DNA of 64,000 nt from Favolaschia claudopus. Lineage: Eukaryota; Basidiomycota; Agaricomycetes; Agaricales; Mycenaceae. Positions 42,322 to 52,386 of this stretch are shown piece after piece (the stretch's first letter is position 1; each line of letters opens with the position of its first letter). The stretch is taken from contig JAWWNJ010000030.1 in NCBI GenBank assembly GCA_037176885.1, positions 868,001 to 932,000 on the forward strand, given 5' to 3'. The position numbers were made by a program, and so were the translations under genes. Below the pieces are notes generated by a model. That model saw nothing but the letters and a program-made list of their open reading frames with translations, was not told where the DNA came from and did no database searches.

Positions 42322-43569
42322 TCAAAGATCCGGAGGGACCTTGAAGAGAGGACCAGCGGCTGCATGTTCTGCAGAAATACGGAGCAGAATGACTTGGCGG
42401 ATAGGGCATGACAAGTCAGTCGCCCGGTGAGGGCCGCCACAGCCGTGCAGACCACATTTGACTGGTAGAAGAGTACATTTGGCGAGGGGTTGGCATGGAG
42501 TAGAGTGCGGGCATTGGCAGTTGGAAGTTGGATGATCGGAAGCGCAGATGCCGCAGATAGCGGGACGCTTGCATTGAGACGCAATATGGCCAAACGAGTA
42601 GCAGTTGAAGCACTGTAAGGGTTGTGGTGAGTACCTTTCAGTACGATGGAGGTGTCCGTGAAGCGCCAGGCGCTGAGAAATAGCGAGGTTGGCAGCAGTT
42701 GGATTCCCAAAGTGAAGGACAATCGAAGAGTGTTGTTTCGCTTTTCGCACCTCGTCGTCAGAACGGCGACCAATCCATTGTACCCTGACAAGAGACCTGG
42801 GCATCCAGTTGCCCTCATTAGCCTCGATCAAGTCCGAGATATCATCGTTCCAATCCCCGTTGTTATCACAATGACCGGACGCAACATTGAAGCTGGTCGG
42901 AACCCGGTGCATGACAACAGCAAACGTTGGGGAGCGAATTCGAAGGAGGGTGGAGAAGGTGGACAACCAGGTGCTGTCCTCCGTAAGGAGGTGAGCAGCC
43001 CAGGTAGACTGGAAGGAGATGCGAATGTCACCATTTCGATATTTGGCAACTGCGCGGACAAATGGTGTCTCGTCGTACTCGCAGTAGCGAGGGGATTCAT
43101 TGATTATTGCGTTAAGCTCCTGCTGAATAGCGTGGTGTGTCTCGTTAACGAAGGCCTTGTACCGGCGGTCTTTCGGGGTGAGCGTGATGTCACGAGAGGT
43201 GTCACGGAACACGGGATGGGGCCAGTGACGTGGCAGTGGGAGAAGCAGCGACAGATGCGTAGGATTTCTGGGAGGATACGCCAGATGAAGGGGTAGGATT
43301 TATGGGAGCTGGTGAAATAGAGTCTATCTTGGATGAAAGTGTGTCGAGTTTGGTAACAATGGACGAGATGCTAGCAGTGGTGTCGGAGTGGAGGTTCTGG
43401 CTGAGCAAAAGGGTCGCTATCAGAGTGCGGATGTTTTTCAAGTCTGCTAGGGGAACAGAACATGTTTTGGCTGAGGTAGACTTCGGGAGTGGGATGCTAT
43501 GAATGGCTTTGTGGAGGTCTGCGAGCGTGCTGCCTGTGGTAGTGATCGTGGTAACGGATCAGGAGACAT
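42322..43569 (-). pseudogene. LINE ORF1 (gag-like, triple CCHC zinc knuckles), frameshifted
   Basis: From about 43569 the minus strand reads TGSTLADLHKAIHS and NIRTLIATLLLSQNLHSDTT, then a Ser/Pro linker (SYASVAASPTATSLAPS). Near 43205-43212 the frame shifts and continues with FRDTSRDITLTPKDRRYKAF, a nucleic-acid-binding domain, and zinc knuckles (CFNCYSFGHIASQC, CGICASDHPTSNC, then a further Cys-rich stretch ending LSCPIRQV). This is the arrangement of ORF1 in Tad/I-clade LINEs. The sequence ends near 42322; no ORF2 follows. The 5' edge abuts the repeat region at 43570-43640. Confidence 0.85.
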
Positions 43570-43645
43570 CCCCAAAAATCAGGCCAAAATTCGGGTTTTC
43601 AATGTTACAGACCTATATGTCAGTGACCGGGGGCCTGGGGTGGCC

Positions 43646-44081
43646 AGGACCCCGGTTTATCCCTTTGAAGGCTAGGTCCCAACGTCAACTGATTTGCCAA
43701 TTTTTGTCCGGACGTGTTTGGGACCCAGAATTTGTTTTTTGTCCGGACACGCCCTAGCCTAGGATGACGTAACGTGCCAAACAAGGCAAGTTTCTGTTCC
43801 CACGACGGTAAAAAGCTGAAAATTTTCCCCGCAACTACCGTTTCTGGCGATTTCCGTCCCAATTGGCGTCGTTGAACACAATTGGAGGGGACACAGATTT
43901 TCTCCCGCCTATTTCGGGCGACCCAACCTTCGCAATTTGAGGAATTCTGTCCGGACGAGAACCTAGCCAACCCGGCCGCCAGGGTGCATTTTTGTCCGGT
44001 TGGGACCTAGGTTTCGAGGCCAAAATCATCGATTTTTGTCCGGACCGTGGGCTACCATTTGAAGGGATAAACCGGGGTCCT
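43646..44081. mobile_element. hAT-like MITE of the AGGACCCC family (TSD GGGTGGCC)
   Basis: The ends are AGGACCCCGGTTTATCCC and its inverse, with an exact TSD at 43638-43645 and 44082-44089. The motif TTTGTCCGGAC recurs near both ends, analogous to the GGATAAAA motif of the relative at 26447-27145. It sits inside a larger palindromic unit with arms around CCTATATGTCAGTGACCGGG (43612 and, inverted, 44498). Confidence 0.92.
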
Positions 44082-44498
44082 GGGTGGCCCTGCCGAAGGC
44101 GGGGTTCTGCCGCATCCGCGTGACAAGTTTTGTCCCACGACCGTGGGACTCTTTCTCACGACTCACGATACGGGGAAGGCCCCGAACCTAGGCTGGTACT
44201 TCTCCAAATAGCTGTCGCGGAGTTTGAAATTTATAGTGGGGACCATCAATCTGGTCCTTTTCCACCCGAAGCCTTGTATTTAAGCTACAAAAAATACTTC
44301 ACCATGCTTTGATATGATACCACTGTATTTACTCGGATGACCTTGCCCCATAGGACACAGGGCTACTGAGAAATGGGTGAGTCACAATGTGTCACACAGT
44401 TGCATCACTTGGCAGAGTTCCGGTACCACTCAGGGATTATTTGAAACTCCGCGGCCTGTGAGAAGGACCTCGAAGGCCCCCGGTCACTGACATATAGG

Positions 44499-45380
44499 TT
44501 CGTCACATCCATAGAGTAAAACAAGGTCGAATCTGAGAGGTCTATTTCGCGAACCAGCCATCTGGCCGAGGTTTCGACTAGATAGAACGACGCAGCTCCT
44601 CTAAACTAAGCGTTTGCGCGCATTTTCAGAAAAAAATCGTGATTTTTGAAGCCGCCAGAGCCCCATCAGTGCCGAGAAATAGAGTAAATCAGGCCGAAAT
44701 TCGGGTTTTCAATGTGCCAAACCTAGTAGGTAGTGACCGGGGGCCTGACCTCGACATGCTTGCCACATTCCCGAAACGTTGTCCCACGAGCGCGGGAATT
44801 CACCCAGTGACACCCACGGGTTCCTTTGACAGCTTGATTGATTTTTGAAGGTGATGGGAACAAAGACTGTCATTGGAATTACGGATTAGGAAAGAGCTCC
44901 GGCTCTGCGTAAAGTACGCCAACAACGCAGGAAGGTCTGGGTTTCCGAGAATGGGTCGATTGACGTGGTGGCTCCACAACAAAAATTTGCGTACGCGTTA
45001 GCTGAAGAAAAAAGCAATTTTCTACCGTTTGCCAAAGTGCTCTATTGACCATTCACGGAAAGACCTCCGAAACTGCAAGGAACGTCTGAAGTAGACAGAT
45101 AAGGCCTTACCTGGCCCCCGGATACTTCTCAAGAGGTCGGACCGGGCCATAGAGTTCACAAATGCGGGGTCTGGATGCCGGGGCTTGGGGGTGACGGTCC
45201 CCGCCACCAATGTAAAAGGATGGGAGTGGGACACTGCTTAAATAGCCAACCGTCGCATACAGCAGTCGCTTTAGAGGCTTATTGTGTGCTGAGTCTACGA
45301 CTCATCCTATATGTATCACCCAATCCTGCAACTGTTCCACACGATCAGGGGAGTAGGCAAGTGCCTCCAGCCCTTGCCTA
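44499..45380. other. Repeat remnants, no gene
   Basis: 44686-44755 repeats 43571-43640 directly (GGCC(G/A)AAATTCGGGTTTTCAA, GTGACCGGGGGCCT). 44820-44953 is a right-end fragment of the TAGTCTCGG family, ending GGTCTGGGTTTCCGAGA. 45049-45090 holds another short piece of that family. Confidence 0.5.
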
Positions 45381-46156
45381 TAGTCTCGGATACTCAGACG
45401 TTTACAAGCAATTCGAGTCGTAGGACACTGCTCGGATATCTTTCCGTATATGGTCAATAGAGGATAGTTTTGACAGTTGACTGATCTTTGGCCTGTGGGA
45501 AAATGGTTGTACAGTGCCATCCATCACTTCTCGACGACCCGATTAGGTGTGGGAAAGTTCCAAACTTGTAAATGATTCACGGGCCGGAAAAAAACTTGAT
45601 TTGCCTCGAAAACTGCGGCAAACGACTTGTAACTATCCAACTTGTAAATGGCTAACATGTAGCATCAATTTTCAGTTTTCGGACCCAAAAAAAATGACCG
45701 ATTGCACAGCCACATGCAGATAACCGGCGCCCAGAGCCTCGGACAGAGGAAAGGTGACGGAACTTTGTGTTTTAGCGTGATGTAGAACATTCCTCAGGTC
45801 GCTGGGAGTCAAACCAGGGTCAAAAATCAGCGGAGAAGTGGAGGAAAAATGAGAAAAAGTTCGAAAAAAATGACCGAATTGACGTAACCGTGGGAAAAAT
45901 ATCAAATTCAACGCCAATCGCATTCTTTTCATTGGTTTCCTTCCAAAAAACAACTCGATCACGAAAAACAATGGCTCAATCTCTCACGGAAGGCGTGCCG
46001 AAAAGGTGGCGGCTGGCACTGTACTACGGCCCAAAAATTCTCCCACCCCCCAAAATCAATCAGCTGTCAAAATCATCCTCTATTGACGATATACGGAAAG
46101 ATATCCGGCAGCAGCTAAGTAGTGAATGCTGTAGTACGTCTGGGTATCCGAGACTA
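45381..46156. mobile_element. Foldback element of the TAGTCTCGG family
   Basis: It starts TAGTCTCGGATACTCAGACG and ends CGTCTGGGTATCCGAGACTA. Arms of about 130 bp share GATATCTTTCCGTATAT and CAATAGAGGAT. No 8-bp TSD; GCCTA is present on both sides. The interior holds no gene. Confidence 0.75.
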
Positions 46157-46470
46157 GCCTATATACTCCTTCTGGGACTCGGCTATTTAAGCGAGTCCCA
46201 CTGTTGATGTCTTTTGCATGACAAGCAATCAACGCTACATCAATCCTCGGCATTTAAAGCCGAAACTTGTATTTAATGTGTTTAATCGCTTTCTGAGGGT
46301 ATTTCTAACCTGAAAAAATTCTGGTGAAAACGTAGCTCCCCCCAGACCCCCCTCTTTTAGCCTGACGGCATATATTACTAGTTGTTCTCAGTATCTCGAG
46401 TTTTTCTTTGCTGTTTTTCTTCAAATTTAATTCATGTAGCGCGGGGGAGACCCCCCCGGACCCCCCTTGA

Positions 46471-46560
46471 CGCTCGCCGCTAGGCCCACTGCGTGGTGCT
46501 GTCGCTCGCCGCTGGGCCCACTGCGTGGTGCTACCGCTCGCCGCGGCGGCCCACTGAGTG
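46471..46560 (+). repeat. Three tandem 32-bp units, GC-rich
   Basis: The unit starts CGCTCGCCGC and contains GGCCCACTGCGTGGTGCT. Units begin at 46471, 46503 and 46535, the last diverged. C-runs (AGACCCCCC types) precede it. Confidence 0.7.
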
Positions 46561-46857
46561 GGCCAGGAATATTTTAAAGGGTCGGGGCGTGTTTTTTCTG
46601 CTAATTATGCAATAATTATGTGCCATTGATTCAAATCATTTCTACTGATGTGCCGGAAAGCCGAGTCCCACTATCAGAGCTTAAATATCTCTTTCCGAGT
46701 ATCCGAGTCCCACTATCAGCCTTTATCCGGGGTTTACCCGGGTCCCACTCCCATCCTTTTGGCCATTCCTCCACACCAATGTCAGAAACCAGGGTTGCAT
46801 CAAATCTTCTCTGATTTGGCGGTGCTGCATGAGTGCTTAGTAATATTTTGTCCATTA

Positions 46858-47538
46858 GAGACTTTGCGGAAGCCACCGGTGGCTATTTGTGGCTCTTCGT
46901 GTGCAATAGTTCTTTGAGCCTCCCGCTCGAGTTAGCCACCCTAGCATCCCGTGAATAGGTAGTACAAATAGTGGCTAATCCACCCAGAGGCTGTCATCCG
47001 GTCCCGAGAAAAATTAGCCACCAATACTGTAGCCTTGTGTATGGGTGAAACGTAACGCGTCACGCAGACTCCGTTTCGTTTCAACCGTCACGCGAAACGC
47101 AGGGCTGGTTTCACTGAAAGGTGCGTGACACAGAAATGACAAAAAAAACCAATTTTGCTGCTGAATTTATTTGTGCTGTTCGAATTTTCTTCTGGATTCC
47201 AAAGCAATGCTCCTGGCTGAATTTCTGGCCTGTATTTGACAGTGGGACGGTCGGGACTGACAAAATTCCCTTTGAATCCTAGTTGCAAGTTAATTTTCAC
47301 CCAGATAAGAAGGTCCTGGCAGTCATTGTAAGCTCGAAATCAATATTTACCTCGAGAACTGTCGTTTCTAGCCACTATTTTGAAGCTGTTTCTTGCAGCC
47401 GTTTCAAAGTTTTTGAGGTGTCACGCGTAACTCCCAGGTCGTTTCTGGTATCACGCCTTGCGTTTCAGGTCACGCTCGAAAGTCCGTTTCACCCATACAC
47501 AAGGCTACAGTAGCCACCAGTGGCTACCGCAAAGTCTC
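46858..47538. mobile_element. TA-flanked MITE containing a second TA-flanked MITE
   Basis: The terminal inverted repeats start GAGACTTTGCGGAAGCCACC, with TA on both sides (46856-46857, 47539-47540). It lies 27 bp downstream of the stop codon of the minus-strand gene at 47565. About 200 bp long without its insertion. Confidence 0.8.
47027..47510. mobile_element. Nested MITE with CTGTAGCCTTGTGTATGG ends (TA target)
   Basis: Perfect 26-bp inverted ends starting CTGTAGCCTTGTGTATGGG, with TA at 47025-47026 and 47511-47512. Subterminal motifs (GTCACGC, GTTTC) recur in both halves. No coding capacity. Confidence 0.88.
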
Positions 47539-47564
47539 TATTTACTACCCGCACATTGGACAGT

Positions 47565-48041
47565 TTAAGGTTCGAACTCGTCAGCTGAGTCGGTCTCAAT
47601 AGCTGCGTCGTCAGGTATAGCATCCTCCTCCTCGTTTGCTTGGTTCTCCATCAATATCTCCGCCTCTTCCATAGCCTTCCTCCGGATCTCACGCTTTCGA
47701 TTGATAGTCGGCCCAGATGCTTGGCCTCCCACAACAAATTCGGCAGAGTTGGATTTCGAGTTGTATGTGACCTGAAGGCGGCAAGGCTTGACCACCTTAC
47801 CGGCACGTACTCTGATCTTGAACTAACAACATGCACTGAGTATCGTGCTTCTCGGCATTGAAAAATAGAAAGAACTTACAGTGTCACCGTCCTTCAGGTC
47901 TTTCCTCATGCCGCTCAAACCAAACATACGAGTCTGGCCAGCATCGAGGCTGCCGATTGTACAACATAATCCATCATCAATGAACTCTCCTTGAATGGTG
48001 CAATTGAAAGTTGCCCCATTCTCAATGGACAGCGCATTGGC
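47565..48041 (-). CDS. Two-exon C-terminal coding piece of unknown function, paralogue of 57142-57538
   Basis: Exon A (48041-47880) reads LSIENGATFNCTIQGEFIDD, then IGSLDAGQTRMFGLSG. A 57-nt intron (GTAAGT..TTAG) joins in frame to exon B (47822-47565): FKIRVRAGKVVKPCRLQVTY, SNSAEFVVGGQASG, then a charged Glu/Asp-rich tail ending EFEP. The alternating hydrophobic pattern suggests a beta-sandwich domain followed by a disordered acidic tail. The acceptor before exon A shows upstream exons once existed, but none is recognised. Conservation of pattern and intron position with 57142-57538 supports a real gene family. Confidence 0.5.
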
Positions 48042-48581
48042 CTGTTGAAATTATGAAAAAATGGAAGTTGCAATGGGCGAGATTCTCGCCTGGACAGGAC
48101 GGCTCATTTCCAGCGAGGAAGAGTGGGGTACACGGACGGGAAGGTGCTACTTAAACAACGCCTGGGGGTAAAATAGGACCATTACACGTACAGCATATGA
48201 TTGCTCATTACCCTTGGGAGCTTCACGGAAGTCCCGCAGCGGCTGAACTCCCGGTGCAGAAAAGAACAAGGGCAAGCCTTTCAGAGCGAATTGAGGGGAC
48301 ACTTGGGAGACACGTGTTCTGCAGTTCAAGCTCAGGCAACGCGGGGAACTACTTAACTTTCCCCGAAGAATGGGATTGGGTGACCAACTATGAGATGATC
48401 TCAAGGTTTTGTCCGCGATTCCACGTTGCAGAACTTTCTTTTCGGATCATTGTGCCATATCGGTGATGCGATACCGAATTCCTAAATCAAGTAATAATCT
48501 AGCTCGACGTCTTCGCCTCACTGCCGAAGACCCCGTCGAGAGAACACACTGCTCCAACAGACCATAAACGGAGAGACGGTG
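48042..48581. other. No gene supported
   Basis: A plus-strand open frame (48197-48466) has no recognisable motif. Upstream exons of the minus-strand gene would be expected here but are not evident. Confidence 0.35.
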
Positions 48582-48953
48582 TCATACGCTACTGTCGTTG
48601 GCTCAATTCAGTATGCTGTCCAGGGGACACGACCTGACTTGGCATACCTTGTTGGTGTGCTTGGACGGTACAGTGCAAACCCCAAAGCATGCCACCGCAA
48701 AGCGTGGCCTGCGCGATGTATACTCGTGACTTGAGTTGTGCTTCGACGGCTCGGACATTGCTGGGGATCTTGACTTCCACGGGTTCTCTGACGCCGACTG
48801 GTCTGGTGACGACGAGACTTCTCGATCTACATTCATATCTGGTCGAGGAGCATTGGGCTGGTCCAGCAAACGGCAAGGCATGGTTGCCCTATCCTCAACT
48901 GAGTCAGAATACATTGGACTGTCAGCCGGGCGGCACCTAGCCAGTAAGGTAAG
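48582..48953 (+). pseudogene. Copia pol fragment (connection plus RNase H), frameshifted, cut by a MITE
   Basis: The first frame reads YATVVGSIQYAVQGTRPDLA and YLVGVLGRYSANP. After a shift near 48730 the next frame reads LDFHGFSDADWSGDDETSRS and LGWSSKRQGMVALSSTESEY, ending at GRHLAS where the pogo-like MITE begins. It is a different copy from that at the window start, judging by sequence divergence. Remaining RNase H and LTR are not seen after the MITE. Confidence 0.88.
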
Positions 48954-49123
48954 TACAGTCGAAGCTGTCATAACCCATAGGCCTCGGTTAGGTCAGAAAG
49001 GTATGGGGTATGGCAGATTTATGGGTTATGCCAGCCAAAGGTCAGTCAAAATCCCCGAGAAATGTATGGGTTAAGGCAGATTATGGGTTACGAGAGCTAT
49101 GGGTTATGACAGCTTCGACTGTA
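48954..49123. mobile_element. Pogo/Tc1-like MITE, copy B (TA target)
   Basis: 170 bp including TA on both sides; about 94% like copy A (12681-12850). Terminal CAGTCGAAGCTGTCATAACC. Inserted in the Copia fragment. Confidence 0.92.
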
Positions 49124-49189
49124 GACGTCAGTCACTCACAACGAGCGGTCACATGACCAAAGCGTGACAGCCATGGCCCACTAAGTTAT

Positions 49190-49550
49190 TACAGCCGTTT
49201 TGGAAACAATATACGGGTTTTGATTGAGTGGTGCTCGTTCGTTTGTGCTTACGTTTGTTGACGATTCTGTCATCGGCAAAGCCGGGGGCACCACCACATC
49301 AAGTGCCGCTGGTCCCTTGTTTTGGCCCTTGCTCGCAAGGCATGTCCCTGTCGAGCTCTGGGCAAGTAGCAACTGCGTCTTGATCCTCAGTTCTGTTAAC
49401 CCCCTGTTTTTTCCTGGTGTTCTCTGGGTGGCGGAAGCAAAACTCAGATTTGGCTGAAGTGGAGCTGGTGATGGGAAGCAAAACAAAGGTAAGCACAAAC
49501 GAATGAGCACCACTCGATCAAAACCCGTATATTGTTTCCAAAACGGCTGT
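49190..49550. mobile_element. TA-flanked non-autonomous element with 46-bp inverted ends
   Basis: The inverted ends begin CAGCCGTTTTGGAAACAATA and are nearly perfect over about 46 bp. TA on both sides. One of these ends is also embedded inside the MULE-like MITE copies at 7020 and, inverted, 25420. Confidence 0.92.
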
Positions 49551-50218
49551 ATTATGTCGCTTAGGATGAGCTGGGACACGCACCGGCATAGCCGTGATGT
49601 TATGTCAATGGCCTCGCCAACGGTTTCCGGAGCTCCGCGGTCCGAACACGAATGATTTCTTTCGTTCTCAATCTATACTGCCGCCCGTAAACAGCATGTA
49701 TTGTACTAGGACTCGCGCCGCTTTTCGAATTTATCTCCACAAACAAGCGCTTCTCTCGTCACCTCTCGTCACTCAAGCGGCGACAATCAGCATGGGCCTC
49801 TCACGTCTTGTCTTTCGGACATCTCGGCGTGTCCCACAAGAAATCGTGGCCTTGGATTTTCATGGGACACGCGCAAATTGGCTGGGCGCCTCTCCCACAG
49901 CGTGTCCCAGGCAAAACTGGATCCCGGCCCGTCATGGGACGCGCAGAGCAGGCCGCCGCCCAAGGCGTAAATGTTCTCACAGTAAATGTTCTCGTGCCGC
50001 GTACTTACTTACAGCTCTTTCGTAAAAAGAATACGGGTTTCGTCATTTCTTCCTCTTTGATTTTTTGTCTACACTTGACGATTCTGTCAAAAACTCCACA
50101 AATTGTTGCCTCAGAAGGAAGTGCCGTAAGGAACATAATTGTTTCCTTTTTTGGGGGTGACATCGGGCGGCACGGCGCCATCTGATGCCAGTGGCGGCAA
50201 AATCTGATGTCACCCCCA
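49551..50218. other. No gene; GGGACACGC-type motif repeated
   Basis: TGGGACACGC or its complement GCGTGTCCCA occurs at about 49572, 49828, 49863, 49900 and (TGGGACGCGC) 49936. This could be a subterminal region of an unidentified element. At 50148-50215 the sequence GATGTCACCCCC pairs with GGGGGTGACATC. Confidence 0.4.
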
Positions 50219-51879
50219 CACTGTAGGGAGAAGTCGCAGCCGGAACAGCCGCGCGTGCGCTGGCTCGTTCGGCCGTGGCATGGGGCCAGCCTGACCGTGC
50301 GACCACGGTCGGCATGACTGTGCCCGCACGGCCATCTCAGCTGCGTTATGGCCAATTTCGCGGTCAACCTGGCTGCGCTACCACAGCCAGCGCGACCGTG
50401 ACCCACAGTCAGTGCAGCTGCGCCTTCACAGTCAGCCTAGCAGTACCCTCACAGTCATTGTACTCTTTGGTTGCGCTCGATCCAATTCGCGATAAAATCT
50501 TGTATTACTATTCAATCTACATACTACTACCACCCCCAAGCTGTACTATAGCCCATTATACCCCTGCAATTGATAATCCTCACAATCCTAGCAAAGGAAA
50601 TCAGTTAAGGAACTTCCATAACCTACCCAGAGCAAATATCCTCTAAGACCACGCCCATGAGTTAACGACGCGCCGTCTCCTATCCAACCCCATATCAGAA
50701 TCGTAAAAATATTCACCAACGCACAGCACTCACCTAGACACGTTTTTGGTGAATCTATGACATATCTCAGAATCATATTCGTCGCTCGATGCGACGGCAC
50801 TTAGCTGTAACCAAACCACATATTGTTCACGAAATGTAAGTGTCAAGTGGGAGTGAGGTCAGCGAGATTCTCCTATAGGTAATGATGTACCTTTTTGAAT
50901 GGTGCGCGTCGTCCCGTTGTTTCGCAATATCTGAGTGGGGGCGGAATCAGCGAGGTTCTCTTACAGACGGCAATGTACCTTTTATTACTGGCGCGCATAA
51001 TGAGCCGTCTTGAGAGTTACCCCAGAAGTCACTCAATAAATCAGCGCTGATAAATGTACGGCGAAGCGACTCACCGTGCACGTCAATTTTGCTCGTTCTA
51101 CTAGATTGGATGCTGACTTGCTGAATTTTAAAGTCGAAACGGCGCGTTTGATGGCGCGAGGCGGGGACTTGGGTGTTGTCCGGGCAGAAGACGGCGGGGT
51201 CGGGATAGTTGGTGGCGGCAGGAGACGAAGGTGGTGATGGCGAGAGAAGCGCGGGGGATTGAGGTCGCGTGGGAAACGGCGTTGAGAGAGCGGCGAAGAG
51301 GGAGAATCGGGGGAAGGGAGTAGCGGGAGCGCCGTGTCGAGGGCTTGAGGGGCAGGATTGGTGGAGGTATCGGAAACGAGCGAATGGCGGCGGTGTGGAG
51401 CTGATAGAAGGCGGAGTGTTGGCGAGGAAGGCAGCGGCGTCGAAGCCTGATTGACGACATGCTGTCAAGTTCCCTTGGGGACGATGGCGGCGGGCGGTGG
51501 TAGCGAATAGGAGTTGGGTGGGATTGCGAGGTAGGCGGTAGTTGGGCTGAGGAACGGCGGCGAGGTAGACATAGCGTAGAGTAGACACAGGGAACGTGGG
51601 GGAAAGTGGCGGCGGGGCGTCAGGTCGTCATAGAGAGAGGGAGGTAAGGGTCAGGCTTGCGTGAGCGGACGTGGACCGAGCGCATCTTGACGGCCCTCGA
51701 GTGTGGTGTTCGTTGTCGTGCTGAAATTGACGTGTCGGTATGAGGGTTGTGGAGTGTGGAGGTGGAAGTGCACGTGGAAGGGTCGAGGGCGTCGTTTCGA
51801 GCGAGGAACGCTGGTGTGGTGTAATGGGTCTTGAAGGGAGTCAATTATGCGCAGAGACACAGCAATGAAAGTTACTCAC

Positions 51880-52330
51880 CCAAAATCCAACGTCGACGCA
51901 TTTCTCAGGATACTTCCAAACGTCGCAAACGATTCCTGGCCTTTGACGAGCCCGTCGGCGACCATCCAGTCAAATGTCTCGAATTAGAAGTCTTCGCTGA
52001 GAGCTGCGAATTGAGCTCGTTCAGCAAAGAAATAAATATTGCGACAGTCCACATACCAGCGGCATTGGGCACCCTCGTCCAGATGACAGGTATCATGCCC
52101 ATCGCGAGCGCGATGGCGCGTACACGATCATCAATATCACCAATTCACCATACGGGGGCCGCATTGTCGTCGGAGTCACGCCCAACACAGACTGAATCGC
52201 CTTCCGCGTCCATCCGAACTCATCCTTCCCAGCCGAAGGAAGCAATCCTGTACACTATACCTATGCGGACCAGATGAGACTCTGTTTGCAAATGAGCGGC
52301 CCACCTCCCCGCTCCATCATCAACTCTGCA
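51880..52330 (-). pseudogene. Chitin/polysaccharide deacetylase (CE4) fragment, decayed
   Basis: The minus strand reads EFGWTRKAIQSVLGVTPTTM directly followed by RPPYG, then after an 8-bp frameshifting insertion DIDDRVRAIALAMGMIPVIW and TRVPNAA. A 53-nt intron (52004-52056, GTATGT..GCAG) leads to LSEDF, an in-frame TAA (51984-51986), then FETFDWMVADGLVKGQESFA and ILRNASTLDFG before a donor at 51879. The RPPYGDIDDR block is the conserved NodB motif 3. Upstream (52330-52222), ICKQSLIWSA stands where the zinc-binding HTWSH should be, with stop codons after it. Intact relatives remove acetyl groups from chitin at the cell wall. This copy cannot encode an active enzyme. First (TFDDGP) and last motifs are not found. 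Confidence 0.75.
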
Positions 52331-52386
52331 CTGCACAAATTTATCACGTCAGGACCGTAGACCCGTAAAAATGGCGGCGCACTTAC

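Noticed and set aside
45371..46164. 5-bp target duplication GCCTA for the foldback at 45381-46156
   Set aside because: Related elements show 8-bp duplications, so the 5-bp match may be chance; only the element itself is reported.
48197..48466. Plus-strand open frame ending before the Copia fragment
   Set aside because: No homologous motif and no supporting splice structure.
50947..51588. 213-codon minus-strand open frame rich in Pro and Ser
   Set aside because: It lies in a strongly pyrimidine-skewed stretch where several frames are open at once; no motif supports it.
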